From positions 36,002 through 100,001 of the forward strand of contig JAOAEQ010000010.1 of assembly GCA_026416715.1 (NCBI GenBank): a stretch of DNA of 64,000 nt. The letters run 5' to 3'. The first letter of the stretch is position 1. The number at the start of each line of letters is the position of its first letter. The position numbers and the translations under genes are program-made. The notes under the pieces are model-generated. The model was not told where the DNA came from. It made no database searches and was given only the letters and a program-made list of their open reading frames with translations. Below are positions 43,400-52,274 of this stretch, piece by piece. This stretch comes from a bacterium (GTDB taxonomy: Bacteria; UBP4; UBA4092; JAOAEQ01).

Positions 43400-43867
43400 G
43401 TGAGTGAAGGGGTAAAATTTGAACGGATAATCACTGAAAATCGACGTGCGCGATACGAATATCAAATCCTTGAAACAATAGAATGTGGTATCGCTTTATT
43501 CGGTAGCGAAGTGAAATCTATTCGGAATGGAGCGGTTAGTTTAAACGACGGCTATGTAATGATAAAAAATAACGAAGCGTTTTTATTTAATGTCCATATT
43601 GCTCCATATAATGCAGCGAGCCGATTTAATCCGGATCCGCGCCGAACAAGAAAATTGCTATTGCATAAAAAAGAGATTCATCGTCTTTTGGGAAAGCAAA
43701 CAGCAGGGAAATTAACCATTATCCCCTTGCGCATTTATCTCAAATCAGGTAAAATAAAAATAGAAATAGCTTTGGTTAAAGGAAAAAAGTTATACGATAA
43801 ACGAGCGGCAATTAAACAGCGTGAATTAAACCGCGAAAAACAAAACATACTTCGGTTAATACGATAG
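43400..43867 (+). CDS. smpB: SsrA-binding protein SmpB
   Basis: 155 aa. IITENRRARYEYQILETIECGIALFGSEVKSIRNG is the standard N-terminal core, and the C-terminal LVKGKKLYDKRAAIKQRELNRE tail enters the ribosomal decoding site. It delivers tmRNA to stalled ribosomes. The start is a GTG without Shine-Dalgarno and close to the predicted mRNA start, suggesting near-leaderless translation. It lies 27 nt upstream of ssrA, its functional partner. Confidence 0.96.
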   Translation: MSEGVKFERIITENRRARYEYQILETIECGIALFGSEVKSIRNGAVSLNDGYVMIKNNEAFLFNVHIAPYNAASRFNPDPRRTRKLLLHKKEIHRLLGKQTAGKLTIIPLRIYLKSGKIKIEIALVKGKKLYDKRAAIKQRELNREKQNILRLIR

Positions 43868-43894
43868 CCATTATTTAACCCATACCATTAAGAC

Positions 43895-44246
43895 GGGGGT
43901 GAACTGGGTTCGACAGTAATCGAGGGCGGATAAATGGCGTGTCGAGTTTTCTCCCAGCTCGATAAAACGGGAGAAACAAATAGTCGCAAATCAAGAACTC
44001 GCATTAGCTGCCTAATTGCGTAGCTACGTCTGACAAAGTTTCCCTATCAGCTTTGTTAAGGCGTCATCAAGATAGGGGTAGCAATTAATCTTTGCTAGAT
44101 GGATTAATTGCGAATTGATAATCTAGCTAGCAACAATCACACCCGTCTGAGGTAACGATTGTTGTGAATTTAAAAATCAGACTACACACGTAGACATTTA
44201 CCGTACTGATTATTGGACGCGGGTTCAATTCCCGCCACCTCCACCA
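43895..44246 (+). ncRNA. ssrA: tmRNA (ssrA), tag ANQELALAA
   Basis: 352 nt including encoded CCA. The 5' end GGGGGTGAACTGGGTTCGAC pairs with CACCTCC before the final ACCA, and a T-arm-like GCGGG-TTCAATT-CCCGC precedes it. The tag frame (43986-44015) starts at GCA after the usual TAGTC resume context and reads ANQELALAA then TAA. It frees stalled ribosomes and marks the product for proteolysis; the ALAA end is the usual protease signal. Pseudoknot-like regions follow the tag. Confidence 0.97.
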
Positions 44247-44312
44247 AAATTAAATGGAATTACAACCATAAAGCTGCATTTAATAAATTGATATAAAAAT
44301 AATGGAGTGTAA

Positions 44313-45026
44313 ATGGCAAATAATATTGACCAAAATAAATTAGTCCAATTATTGCTCGAGCAAAAACTGCTTAATAAACGACAATTGAAAAATGCGCTGA
44401 CAGAACAGCAAAAAACTGGGAAAAGTTTATCCCAAATACTATTGGACGCGAAATTGGTTACAAGAGGTATATTAGCTGACCTTGAAGCACAAGCTATGGG
44501 CGTCGAACAGATTCATTTAACTGAACAACCACTTGACCCAGCAATTCTAACCTTAATTTCCCGCAGAATTGCTGAGCAATATCGTGCTGTTCCGGTTCGT
44601 TTATCCGGAGATGAATTAGTTGTCGCGATGGAAAATCCGTATGATGTTTTGGCAATTGATGATATCAAACTACATACCAATAAAATTATCAAACCAGTGT
44701 TATGTTCGAGTAAAGATATCGAATATGCCTTAAAACAATATCCTGATGATGGAACAGCGGTTCCTTTAATTGTAACTCGTCATTCGAAAATAACGCAGGT
44801 TATTGCGAATCTGATTTTTCTATTGTTGATGTTTACCCCATTATTATTATTAATCTGGTTAATATACGCTTCTACCGATATTGCTAAATGGATATCAAAT
44901 TATGAACATCTATTTATCGTATTACTCTGGTGGGGTTTCTATAGTATCATTTTATATTGGGGCTATGGAATTTTCTTTGAGGAACAAACCAAAACATCGA
45001 AAACAACAAAATCAAACGAGACGTAA
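44313..45026 (+). CDS. MshEN (GspE N-terminal) domain protein with two transmembrane helices, no ATPase
   Basis: 237 aa. Residues 1 to about 150 match the type II secretion ATPase N-terminal domain: two 24-residue-like segments (LVQLLLEQKLLNKRQLKNAL and SLSQILLDAKLVTRGILADL), then the LISRRIAEQYRAVPVRLSGDELVVAMENPYDVLAIDDI block. In GspE/PilB this precedes a large ATPase domain. Here it is followed by two transmembrane segments (about 163-185 and 195-220) and a Lys/Thr-rich tail. Some MshEN domains bind cyclic di-GMP; the motif here is degenerate, so this is open. GGAGTG precedes the start. It precedes mrdA by 97 nt. Confidence 0.78.
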   Translation: MANNIDQNKLVQLLLEQKLLNKRQLKNALTEQQKTGKSLSQILLDAKLVTRGILADLEAQAMGVEQIHLTEQPLDPAILTLISRRIAEQYRAVPVRLSGDELVVAMENPYDVLAIDDIKLHTNKIIKPVLCSSKDIEYALKQYPDDGTAVPLIVTRHSKITQVIANLIFLLLMFTPLLLLIWLIYASTDIAKWISNYEHLFIVLLWWGFYSIILYWGYGIFFEEQTKTSKTTKSNET

Positions 45027-45123
45027 ACTAATAATATAGTATACCGAATATTTAGCTATATCCATAGGAAAGAAACCAGATCTACTCTCTCCTTGCCTCT
45101 TCACACTAAATCAATTTTTATGT

Positions 45124-46923
45124 ATGTTACCACAACGTTTTTTTAAACAAGATTGGTTTATTATTCGATATCGGCTCATCCTGACCCTTGGTTTACTATT
45201 TATTCTTCTATTAGTCTTTCGTTTGTTTCAATTACAAATTTGGTTAGGAAAAGAATATCAGGCTCGTTCAGAAAACAATCGTGTCAAGTTAATTAAAACT
45301 GGAGCAGCGCGTGGGATAATTTTTGACCAGCATGGAAAACCATTAGCGACAAATCGTCGTGTGTTCTCAGTATTTGTTGATACCTCAGGAGTTGATGTAA
45401 AACTAATTCAAAACTCTATCTTTCGCTTAGCAAAAATTCTCAAAATTCATCCAGATGCGATTTTCTCCCAAATACTTACGAGTAAACATCAATTAACTCG
45501 AAAACCACAAAAAGTAGCTGAAGATGTGGATTTCCCAACAATTACGGCGATACGCGAACAAGCGATTGATTTGCCCGGCGTATATGTCAAAGATGAATTT
45601 CGTCGATTTTATGTTGAGCATAATGTAGCCGCACATGTACTCGGATATCTCGGCAAAATGAGCGATGAAGAATTATCTGCACTAGAATATGAAACCTATG
45701 AAGGAGACGAATATGTCGGCAAAATGGGGCTTGAAAAAGTTTATGAACCGATTCTCCATGGTACCAGCGGTGGCTGGGCAATCGAGGTTGATGTTTATGG
45801 GAACAAACGCCGTGAATTAGGAAACGTTGAATCAATTGCTGGAAATAGTTTAGTATTAAATCTCGATTTAAACTTGCAGAAAAAAGCAAACGAATTATTA
45901 ACAGATAAAAAGGGAACAATTATTGCTATGGACCCGAATACCGGCGCTATTTTGGCTATGGTTAGCAAACCTGACTTTGATCCCAATCAGTTGTCGGGTA
46001 TCGTTCCTGAGCATGTATGGAATAAGATTAGATTTGATCCAGATAGTCCACTACAAAATCGAGGAATTAAAGGTCTCTATCCGCCCGGTTCTATATTTAA
46101 AATTATTACAGCATTAGCCGCATTAGAAAAAAAAGTTATTGAACCAACAACGGTTATCAATTGTCCAGGAAAGATGTACTTAGGAAATTGGGAGTTTAAA
46201 TGCTGGAAAAAAGAAGGACATCATGCTATCAACCTTTTATCCGCAATAACTTATTCCTGTAATGTATATTTCTACCAAATAGCATTGCGAACCGATATCG
46301 AACCACTGGAACAGCTTGCCTATGCTTTTGGATTGGGAATGCCAACCGGAATTGATTTGCCCGGTGAACAAAAAGGATTGGTTCCTTCCCGTGCAGTTAA
46401 GAAAAAAATGTTAAAACAAGGCTGGTATCCCGGAGATACCGCGCAAACCGGAATTGGACAAGGACTGCTTTGGGTAACGCCTCTGCAGATGTTAAATGTT
46501 GTTTGTTGTGTCGCTAATGGTGGAACCGTTTATAAACCATATATTGTTCGCACCATTGAGACAAACGATGGAAAAGTTATTCGCCAATTTAGCCCGCAAA
46601 AAATCCGACAATTAGAAGTATCACCGGAACATATTAAAGTGATCCAAAAGGGCATGTGGGGTGTAGTCAATGCTCCGGGAGGGACCGGTGCACTAGCTCG
46701 ATTACCGAAAATCGAACTCGCTGGGAAAACGGGCACAGCACAAAATCCACATGGAAAAACACATGCCTGGTTTTGTGGTTATGGTCCGTTTGAAAAACCA
46801 GAAATAGCTATCATTGTTTTGGTTGAGGAAGGCGGATTTGGAGGGACAACAGCTGCCCCGTTAGCAAAACAATTATTTGAAGCGTATTTTAATACCGAAT
46901 TAGAATCAAAAACCAGAACATAA
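45124..46923 (+). CDS. mrdA: Penicillin-binding protein 2
   Basis: 599 aa. One transmembrane anchor (about 17-38) precedes the dimerisation region (GARGIIFDQHGKPLATN-like) and transpeptidase domain. The active-site Ser is in SIFK (323-326), with SCN and GKTGTAQ motifs. It cross-links peptidoglycan of the side wall during elongation and normally works with RodA and MreC; those genes are not in the window. The short PBP2 branch lacks PASTA domains, in contrast to the ftsI here. No clear ribosome-binding site precedes the start. Confidence 0.95.
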   Translation: MLPQRFFKQDWFIIRYRLILTLGLLFILLLVFRLFQLQIWLGKEYQARSENNRVKLIKTGAARGIIFDQHGKPLATNRRVFSVFVDTSGVDVKLIQNSIFRLAKILKIHPDAIFSQILTSKHQLTRKPQKVAEDVDFPTITAIREQAIDLPGVYVKDEFRRFYVEHNVAAHVLGYLGKMSDEELSALEYETYEGDEYVGKMGLEKVYEPILHGTSGGWAIEVDVYGNKRRELGNVESIAGNSLVLNLDLNLQKKANELLTDKKGTIIAMDPNTGAILAMVSKPDFDPNQLSGIVPEHVWNKIRFDPDSPLQNRGIKGLYPPGSIFKIITALAALEKKVIEPTTVINCPGKMYLGNWEFKCWKKEGHHAINLLSAITYSCNVYFYQIALRTDIEPLEQLAYAFGLGMPTGIDLPGEQKGLVPSRAVKKKMLKQGWYPGDTAQTGIGQGLLWVTPLQMLNVVCCVANGGTVYKPYIVRTIETNDGKVIRQFSPQKIRQLEVSPEHIKVIQKGMWGVVNAPGGTGALARLPKIELAGKTGTAQNPHGKTHAWFCGYGPFEKPEIAIIVLVEEGGFGGTTAAPLAKQLFEAYFNTELESKTRT

Positions 46924-47037
46924 TCCCGCCTATAACTATGTTTATCTCCACAAGTGCTACATAAAATAATTATACAAGTTTAAAGAACGAAGTTTGAGAC
47001 GACCTTCAACCAGAGAACCAATTTGTTCTGCTATTTT

Positions 47038-47067
47038 TTGACAAAATATAGCGGTTTTCTGTATACT
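47038..47067 (+). promoter_or_regulatory. Promoter of the CsgG-like gene
   Basis: TTGACA (47038-47043), an 18-nt spacer and TATACT (47062-47067), 31 nt before the start of the next gene, which has a full AAGGAGG. Confidence 0.7.
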
Positions 47068-47098
47068 TATTTTTAATTTAATCAAGGAGGATGGTTAC

Positions 47099-47674
47099 AT
47101 GAAACCACAGGTATGGCTTATGAAAATTTTCGTAGCAGCAATTATTGCGAGCTTAGCATTAATGGGTTTCGTTTATTCGCAAGAGAAATCCAGTGATAGT
47201 GCAGCGGTGAAAAAGAAATTAGCGGTGATTGATTTTGCCGCAATCGGCAGCGGAATTGATAAAGAACTAGGCAAAGCCATTGCTGAATTAATGCGTAGTT
47301 GTTTTATTGATACTGGAAAATACATCGTTATAGATAAAAACAGCATTGATAAAACCATACAGGAAAAGAAAATCACCGCTTCTGAACAAACTGGATTAGA
47401 CATGGGAAAGTTGCTCAATTCTGATTATGTAGTTGATGGAAGCATCGTAAAAATAGGCACTTCATATATTCTCACTGCAAAACTAGCTGACGTAAAATCT
47501 GGTGAGGTACTTCGCGGGAAAAACCTAGTGGGAAAAAGCGATGACCAATTACCGGATATGGCAAAACAAATGGTTGGTTTGTTAATTGCCTCAGGTGAAC
47601 CATATGCTACAAATACTACGGTAACTGTTATCACTACCGTTTCAACCACAACTACTATCACTGTATTGAAGTGA
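47099..47674 (+). CDS. Secreted CsgG/LpoB-like protein
   Basis: 191 aa. A signal peptide (about 1-28, ending VYSQ) is followed by the alpha/beta fold common to CsgG-, FlgO- and LpoB-like proteins: KLAVIDFAAIGSGIDKELGK, RSCFIDTGKYIVIDKNSIDK, DYVVDGSIVKIGTSYILTAKL and ADVKSGEVLRG. There is no lipobox Cys at the cleavage site, so it is probably periplasmic rather than a lipoprotein. The last 20 residues are almost all Thr, Val and Ile. A strong promoter and Shine-Dalgarno suggest good expression. Partner and role are unknown. Confidence 0.7.
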   Translation: MKPQVWLMKIFVAAIIASLALMGFVYSQEKSSDSAAVKKKLAVIDFAAIGSGIDKELGKAIAELMRSCFIDTGKYIVIDKNSIDKTIQEKKITASEQTGLDMGKLLNSDYVVDGSIVKIGTSYILTAKLADVKSGEVLRGKNLVGKSDDQLPDMAKQMVGLLIASGEPYATNTTVTVITTVSTTTTITVLK

Positions 47675-47818
47675 GATAAACAATTAAACAAACTGCTAAC
47701 AAACAACAACACGATACCGAAATAAAAATTCATGAGACCATTATTAGTGAAAAGGAAATATCAAATATACCCTGAAACCGAACAATAATGTTAAGAATAA
47801 CCTTATAATTGTCTCAAG

Positions 47819-49030
47819 GTGAAATTTAATTCCAATATGAATACCTTCCAAATTAAAGAGTTGGCTACCAAGTATATTATGAATACTTATGGGGAGCGTG
47901 ACTTGGCTATAGTCAAAGGACAGGGAGCTATATGTTGGGATGCCGATGGAAAGGAATATCTTGATTTCGTTGGTGGAATAGCAGTTAACATCCTGGGACA
48001 TTGCCATCCAGCGGTAACCCAAGCGGTTAAATCGCAACTCGATACTCTTATCCACGTATCCAACCTTTATTATATCGAACCACAGGTTAAACTTGCTGAA
48101 CTCCTGTGCAATCTTTCATTTGGAGAAAAATGCTTCTTTTGCAATAGTGGTGCGGAAGCAAATGAAACCGCAATCAAATTAGCCCGTAAATATGCAAAAT
48201 TAACGTTTGGCTCCAATAAGTTTGAAATTATTACGATGCTCGGTTCATTTCATGGAAGAACCTTAGCGGCCATTACGGCTACAGGCCAACCAAAATATCA
48301 ACAGGGATTTGAACCACTAGTACCCGGGTTTGTGTATGCAACTTTTAACGATTTAGATAGCGTAAAACAGAAAATTAACGAATATACCTGCGCGATTATG
48401 GTTGAACCGATTCAAGGTGAAAGTGGAATACATCCTGCAACTTCTGAATTTCTTGCAGGATTACGAGAGCTGTGTAACCGATATAATTTACTGTTGATCT
48501 ACGATGAAGTCCAATGTGGATTAGCACGAACTGGAAAATTGTTTGCGTATGAACTCTATAATATCCCGCCGGATATAATGACACTTGCAAAAGGTCTTGG
48601 CGGCGGTGTCCCGATTGGCGCAACTATTACTACGAACAAAATCGCCAATGCTTTTTCTCCTGGAAATCATGCATCAACTTTCGGCGGAAATCCATTATCT
48701 ACTGCTGCAGCTTTGGCTACGCTCCAAACCATTCAAACAGAACGATTATGGGAAAATGCAGCACAATTCGGTGCATATTTCTATTCAAAACTAGAAGACT
48801 TACAAAAGAAATATTCTTTTATAACCGCAGTCCGGGGAAAAGGATTGATGCTCGGCATTCAGCTTGACCGTGCAGGAAAACCGTTTGTAGCTAAATGCGC
48901 AGAAAAAGGATTGTTGATTAATTGTGTAGCAGATAACGTGCTTCGTTTTTTACCACCACTAATTATTCAAAAGAATCATATCGATTCAGCAATCCAGATT
49001 CTTGAACAAGTATTTGCGGAGGTAAAATAA
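47819..49030 (+). CDS. argD: Acetylornithine/succinyldiaminopimelate aminotransferase
   Basis: 403 aa from GTG 47819 or 397 aa from ATG 47837; neither has a well-spaced Shine-Dalgarno. It is a class III PLP aminotransferase: YIMNTYGERDLAIVKGQGA, FCNSGAEANETAIKLARKY, GSFHGRTLAAI, LLIYDEVQCGLARTGK and the PLP-lysine region MTLAKGLGGGVPIGA. It transaminates N-acetylglutamate semialdehyde in arginine synthesis and may also serve diaminopimelate synthesis. argF starts 15 nt downstream, forming a two-gene arginine operon. Confidence 0.94.
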   Translation: MKFNSNMNTFQIKELATKYIMNTYGERDLAIVKGQGAICWDADGKEYLDFVGGIAVNILGHCHPAVTQAVKSQLDTLIHVSNLYYIEPQVKLAELLCNLSFGEKCFFCNSGAEANETAIKLARKYAKLTFGSNKFEIITMLGSFHGRTLAAITATGQPKYQQGFEPLVPGFVYATFNDLDSVKQKINEYTCAIMVEPIQGESGIHPATSEFLAGLRELCNRYNLLLIYDEVQCGLARTGKLFAYELYNIPPDIMTLAKGLGGGVPIGATITTNKIANAFSPGNHASTFGGNPLSTAAALATLQTIQTERLWENAAQFGAYFYSKLEDLQKKYSFITAVRGKGLMLGIQLDRAGKPFVAKCAEKGLLINCVADNVLRFLPPLIIQKNHIDSAIQILEQVFAEVK

Positions 49031-49044
49031 AAAACAATTATTTT

Positions 49045-49974
49045 ATGAAACGAGACTTAATTTCAATCAATGATCTATCGGCATCGGAAATTGAACAAAT
49101 TATTTCAACAACGACAGAGTTAAAAAAACAGTATAAATCAGGTAAAACTATCCAACCATTAATTGGAAAAACATTGGGGATGATTTTTCATAAACCTAGT
49201 GCGCGAACTCGGATTTCATTTGAGGTTGGAATGTATCAACTCGGTGGACATTGCGTGGTTCTATCCGAAAAAGAAATCGGAATGGGTACAAGGGAGGCGG
49301 TCGAAGACTTAGCGAAATTATTCTCACGATACCTTGATGCAGTCATGATTCGAACGTTCAGTCATGAATTGGTTGTAAAACTTGCCCAGCAGTCAACGAT
49401 TCCCATTATCAATGGATTAACTGATTTTAGTCATCCTTGTCAAATTCTATCTGACCTCGTGAGTATTGTTGAAAAAAAGGGAACGATTAAAGGATTAAAA
49501 ATTGCCTATATTGGCGATGGAAATAATGTTTGTAATTCCTGGTTATTTGCTGCGGGAAAACTCGGATTAGAACTAGCGGTTGCTTCGCCGGAAGGATATT
49601 TGCCGCATCCAGATGTAGTCAAAATCGCGCAGGGATATCCCACGGGAAATAAAATCAGTATATATACTAACCCAGAAGAAGCTATTAAAAACGCTGACAT
49701 CGTTTACACTGATGTCTGGGCAAGTATGGGACAGGAAAAGGAGCACCATCATCGTTTAGAAATATTTAAACCTTTCCAAATTAATGAAGCATTAATGAAA
49801 CATGCTAAACCGGATGCATTGATTATGCATTGTTTACCAGCGCATCGCGGTGAAGAAATAACCGATGCTGTGATTGATGGCCCAAATTCAATCGTTTTTG
49901 ATCAAGCAGAAAATAGATTGCATACGCAAAAAGCTATTCTCTGCTGGCTTATAAAACCTAATGACTTTAGGTAG
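49045..49974 (+). CDS. argF: Ornithine carbamoyltransferase
   Basis: 309 aa. The carbamoyl-phosphate motif is SARTR in HKPSARTRISFE, the ornithine-side motifs are DFSHPCQIL and HCLPAHRGEEI, and YIGDGNNVCNSW is also typical. It makes citrulline from ornithine and carbamoyl phosphate. It follows argD by 15 nt; argG and argH are not in the window. Confidence 0.96.
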   Translation: MKRDLISINDLSASEIEQIISTTTELKKQYKSGKTIQPLIGKTLGMIFHKPSARTRISFEVGMYQLGGHCVVLSEKEIGMGTREAVEDLAKLFSRYLDAVMIRTFSHELVVKLAQQSTIPIINGLTDFSHPCQILSDLVSIVEKKGTIKGLKIAYIGDGNNVCNSWLFAAGKLGLELAVASPEGYLPHPDVVKIAQGYPTGNKISIYTNPEEAIKNADIVYTDVWASMGQEKEHHHRLEIFKPFQINEALMKHAKPDALIMHCLPAHRGEEITDAVIDGPNSIVFDQAENRLHTQKAILCWLIKPNDFR

Positions 49975-50040
49975 AATGTTAATTAATCGTTATGGATAGC
50001 AGAACCGCATCACTTGATTTTTATTGAATGAAACGTTTTT

Positions 50041-50757
50041 ATGTCAGAAAAAAAACCTAAATCTCCAACCGTTGAAATAGACGGAATTACTTATTTACGT
50101 ATACCAATTAAAACGCATATTATTACCTCTCAAGATGAGATGACTGATGTTGTCGCTAAATATACTGCGGGTCTAATCCAGCCGGGAGATATTGTAGTGA
50201 TGAGTGAAAGTGTGGTAGCGATATCGCAAGGACGAGCAATTCCAGTTGATCAAATTCATCCAGGATTGATTGCACGAATCTTATGGCGGTTTGTGCGGAA
50301 AGTATCGTATGGCATAGGATTACGAAGTCCTGAAAGTATGCAATGTGCCGTTGATGAAGTCGGACGAGTTCGGATACTTTTTGCCGCGGTTATCGGTGCG
50401 CTCGGTAAATTGATTGGACGTCGTGGTGATTTCTATCGGATTGCAGGAATGCAAGCTGCAACAATTGATGCAGCGTTTACCACGCCGATTGAACCATATC
50501 ATCGCTGTGTGATTAAAGGACCAAAAGACCCGGAAAGTGTTTGTCGTAAAATAAAAGATAAACTGGGCGTCGATGCAGCAATAGTTGATGTAAACGATAT
50601 CGGCGGCTCTTGGGTACTCGGCGCAACCGAAGGAGTGAATAGACCATTATTAGAAAAAATTATGAAGGATAATCCTCTGGGACAGTCCGACGAACAAACA
50701 CCAATCGGAATCATTAGAAAAATTCAAAATAACTTGCCAGATGAGATAAACAGTTAA
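50041..50757 (+). CDS. Coenzyme F420:L-glutamate ligase-like protein (CofE family)
   Basis: 238 aa. RIPIKTHIITSQDEMTDVV, GDIVVMSESVVAISQGRAI, a central IAGMQAATIDAAF, IKGPKDPES and VDVNDIGGSWVLGAT fit the F420-ligase (CofE/FbiB-N) fold, which binds GTP and metal and adds glutamate to F420-0. Bacteria without F420 also carry divergent members of unknown role. No other F420 genes are in the window, so the substrate is uncertain. No clear ribosome-binding site is seen. Confidence 0.72.
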   Translation: MSEKKPKSPTVEIDGITYLRIPIKTHIITSQDEMTDVVAKYTAGLIQPGDIVVMSESVVAISQGRAIPVDQIHPGLIARILWRFVRKVSYGIGLRSPESMQCAVDEVGRVRILFAAVIGALGKLIGRRGDFYRIAGMQAATIDAAFTTPIEPYHRCVIKGPKDPESVCRKIKDKLGVDAAIVDVNDIGGSWVLGATEGVNRPLLEKIMKDNPLGQSDEQTPIGIIRKIQNNLPDEINS

Positions 50758-50886
50758 AGATCCCTTATATTCGTATATTAGGTCAATTCAGTGGTAATTA
50801 GTGTTTAGGTTTAATATCTATCCATATTTTGGGTTAACATTATAGCGTTTTCGGAATAAACTGGTATTTACAAAGGTGGACTTGTT

Positions 50887-52164
50887 ATGCCGAAGAAAAA
50901 ATCTGATATTATTTTATCTACAGAAATCCAAGCTACTCTAGAAAAACTGTATGCGGCAAAACAAGAGCTTGAACGAAAAGTTCAGACGCTATATCGAGTT
51001 AATGATTTTATGGCGTCAGTGACCGATCTCAAGAAGCTTTTAACATTAATTATGGAAGAAAGCAAAGATATTGTTGAGGCAGAAGCGAGTTCTTTACTTC
51101 TCTATGACGCCAAGACTGATGAACTATATTTCGATGTTGCTAAAGGTGGAAAAGAAGAGGAAATAAAACAAATTCGGTTACGTATGGGCGAAGGGATTGC
51201 TGGTACGGTTGCAAAAACAAGAAAAGAATTAGTGGTCAATGATGTCAAAAAAGATAAACGATTTGCCCAGCGAGTTGATAAAGCTACTAAATTTGAGACG
51301 CGCAATATCCTTGCAGTACCGATGATTCGTAAAGATCGGCTTATTGGTGTCGTTGAAGCGATTAATAAAAAGAACCAGGGACAGTTTACCGATAAAGATA
51401 CAGCGATTTTGCGGGTTCTCGCCGATTTAGCTGCTATTGCTATCGAAAATGCGCAACTCTACGCTGCAAAAGTACATGCAGAACGGCTTGCGGCAATGGG
51501 TGAAGCGGTTGCGGGGTTAGCTCACTACATTAAAAACGTTCTTTCCGGAGTAAAAGGTGGAATGGAATTGGTGGAAACCGCGATTAAAAATCACAATCAG
51601 CAATTATTAGAAGAGAGCTGGACTATTCTCAAAAACAGTAATATGAAAATCGCGAAACTTATTGCTGATATGCTTAACTATTCTAAAGACCGTAAACCGG
51701 AATATAAACTTTGCTCTCTAAATAAAATTATTGAAGATACGTTAATGACCACACAGAAGAAAGCAAAAGAACGAAATGTTATACTTCAAACGCAGTTAGA
51801 CCCGAATATGCCGGCGCAAGTCTGTGTTGACCCAACTGGTATAAATGATATTCTTTTAAATCTTATTTTTAATGCGGTTGATGCTATCGATCACGGTCAT
51901 GGTAAAATAACTATCAGTTCTAAATATGACACTACAACGGACCAAATTCAATTATCGGTTACTGATAACGGAACTGGAATACCGCCTCATATTGTCTCGC
52001 GGATTTTCGACCCTTTTTTTAGCACCAAAGGGTCTGGAGGAACTGGACTCGGACTTGCGGTAACCCAGAAAATCGTTAACGAACATAACGGAACTATTTC
52101 TGTAAAGTCAGTACTAAATAAGGGGACAACATTCACCATTACGATACCAGCAAAACGAACTTAA
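50887..52164 (+). CDS. GAF-domain sensor histidine kinase
   Basis: 425 aa, cytoplasmic with no transmembrane segment. A short coiled coil (about 15-45) is followed by a GAF domain (about 45-195, LLTLIMEESKDIVEAEASSLLLYD to AAIAIENAQLYA). The H box is LAHYIKNVLSGVKGG with His about 213. The ATPase part has LLNLIFNAVDAID (N box), DNGTGIPPHIVSRIFDPFF (G1/F) and GTGLGLAV (G2). It resembles NtrB-like kinases. No response regulator is adjacent, so it is an orphan. AAAGGTGGA precedes the start. Confidence 0.9.
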   Translation: MPKKKSDIILSTEIQATLEKLYAAKQELERKVQTLYRVNDFMASVTDLKKLLTLIMEESKDIVEAEASSLLLYDAKTDELYFDVAKGGKEEEIKQIRLRMGEGIAGTVAKTRKELVVNDVKKDKRFAQRVDKATKFETRNILAVPMIRKDRLIGVVEAINKKNQGQFTDKDTAILRVLADLAAIAIENAQLYAAKVHAERLAAMGEAVAGLAHYIKNVLSGVKGGMELVETAIKNHNQQLLEESWTILKNSNMKIAKLIADMLNYSKDRKPEYKLCSLNKIIEDTLMTTQKKAKERNVILQTQLDPNMPAQVCVDPTGINDILLNLIFNAVDAIDHGHGKITISSKYDTTTDQIQLSVTDNGTGIPPHIVSRIFDPFFSTKGSGGTGLGLAVTQKIVNEHNGTISVKSVLNKGTTFTITIPAKRT

Positions 52165-52219
52165 ATTTATACCTATTCCATTGTTTATAACTATTCTATA
52201 GAGGAAATAAGGTAAAAAA

Positions 52220-52256
52220 AAAAGCGATGAAATTAACGAATAATCCCATCGCTTTT
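52220..52256. terminator. Two-way terminator between kinase and trpB2
   Basis: AAAAGCGATG (52220-52229) pairs with CATCGCTTTT (52247-52256), with an A-run before and T-run within the arm, between convergent stops at 52164 and 52275. It can work on both strands. Confidence 0.8.
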
Positions 52257-52274
52257 ATAAATCCTACCCGAGCA

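Noticed and set aside
47731..47748. ArgR-box-like sequence before argD (GAAAT-AAAA-ATTCAT)
   Set aside because: One extra base breaks the palindrome spacing and no second box is present.
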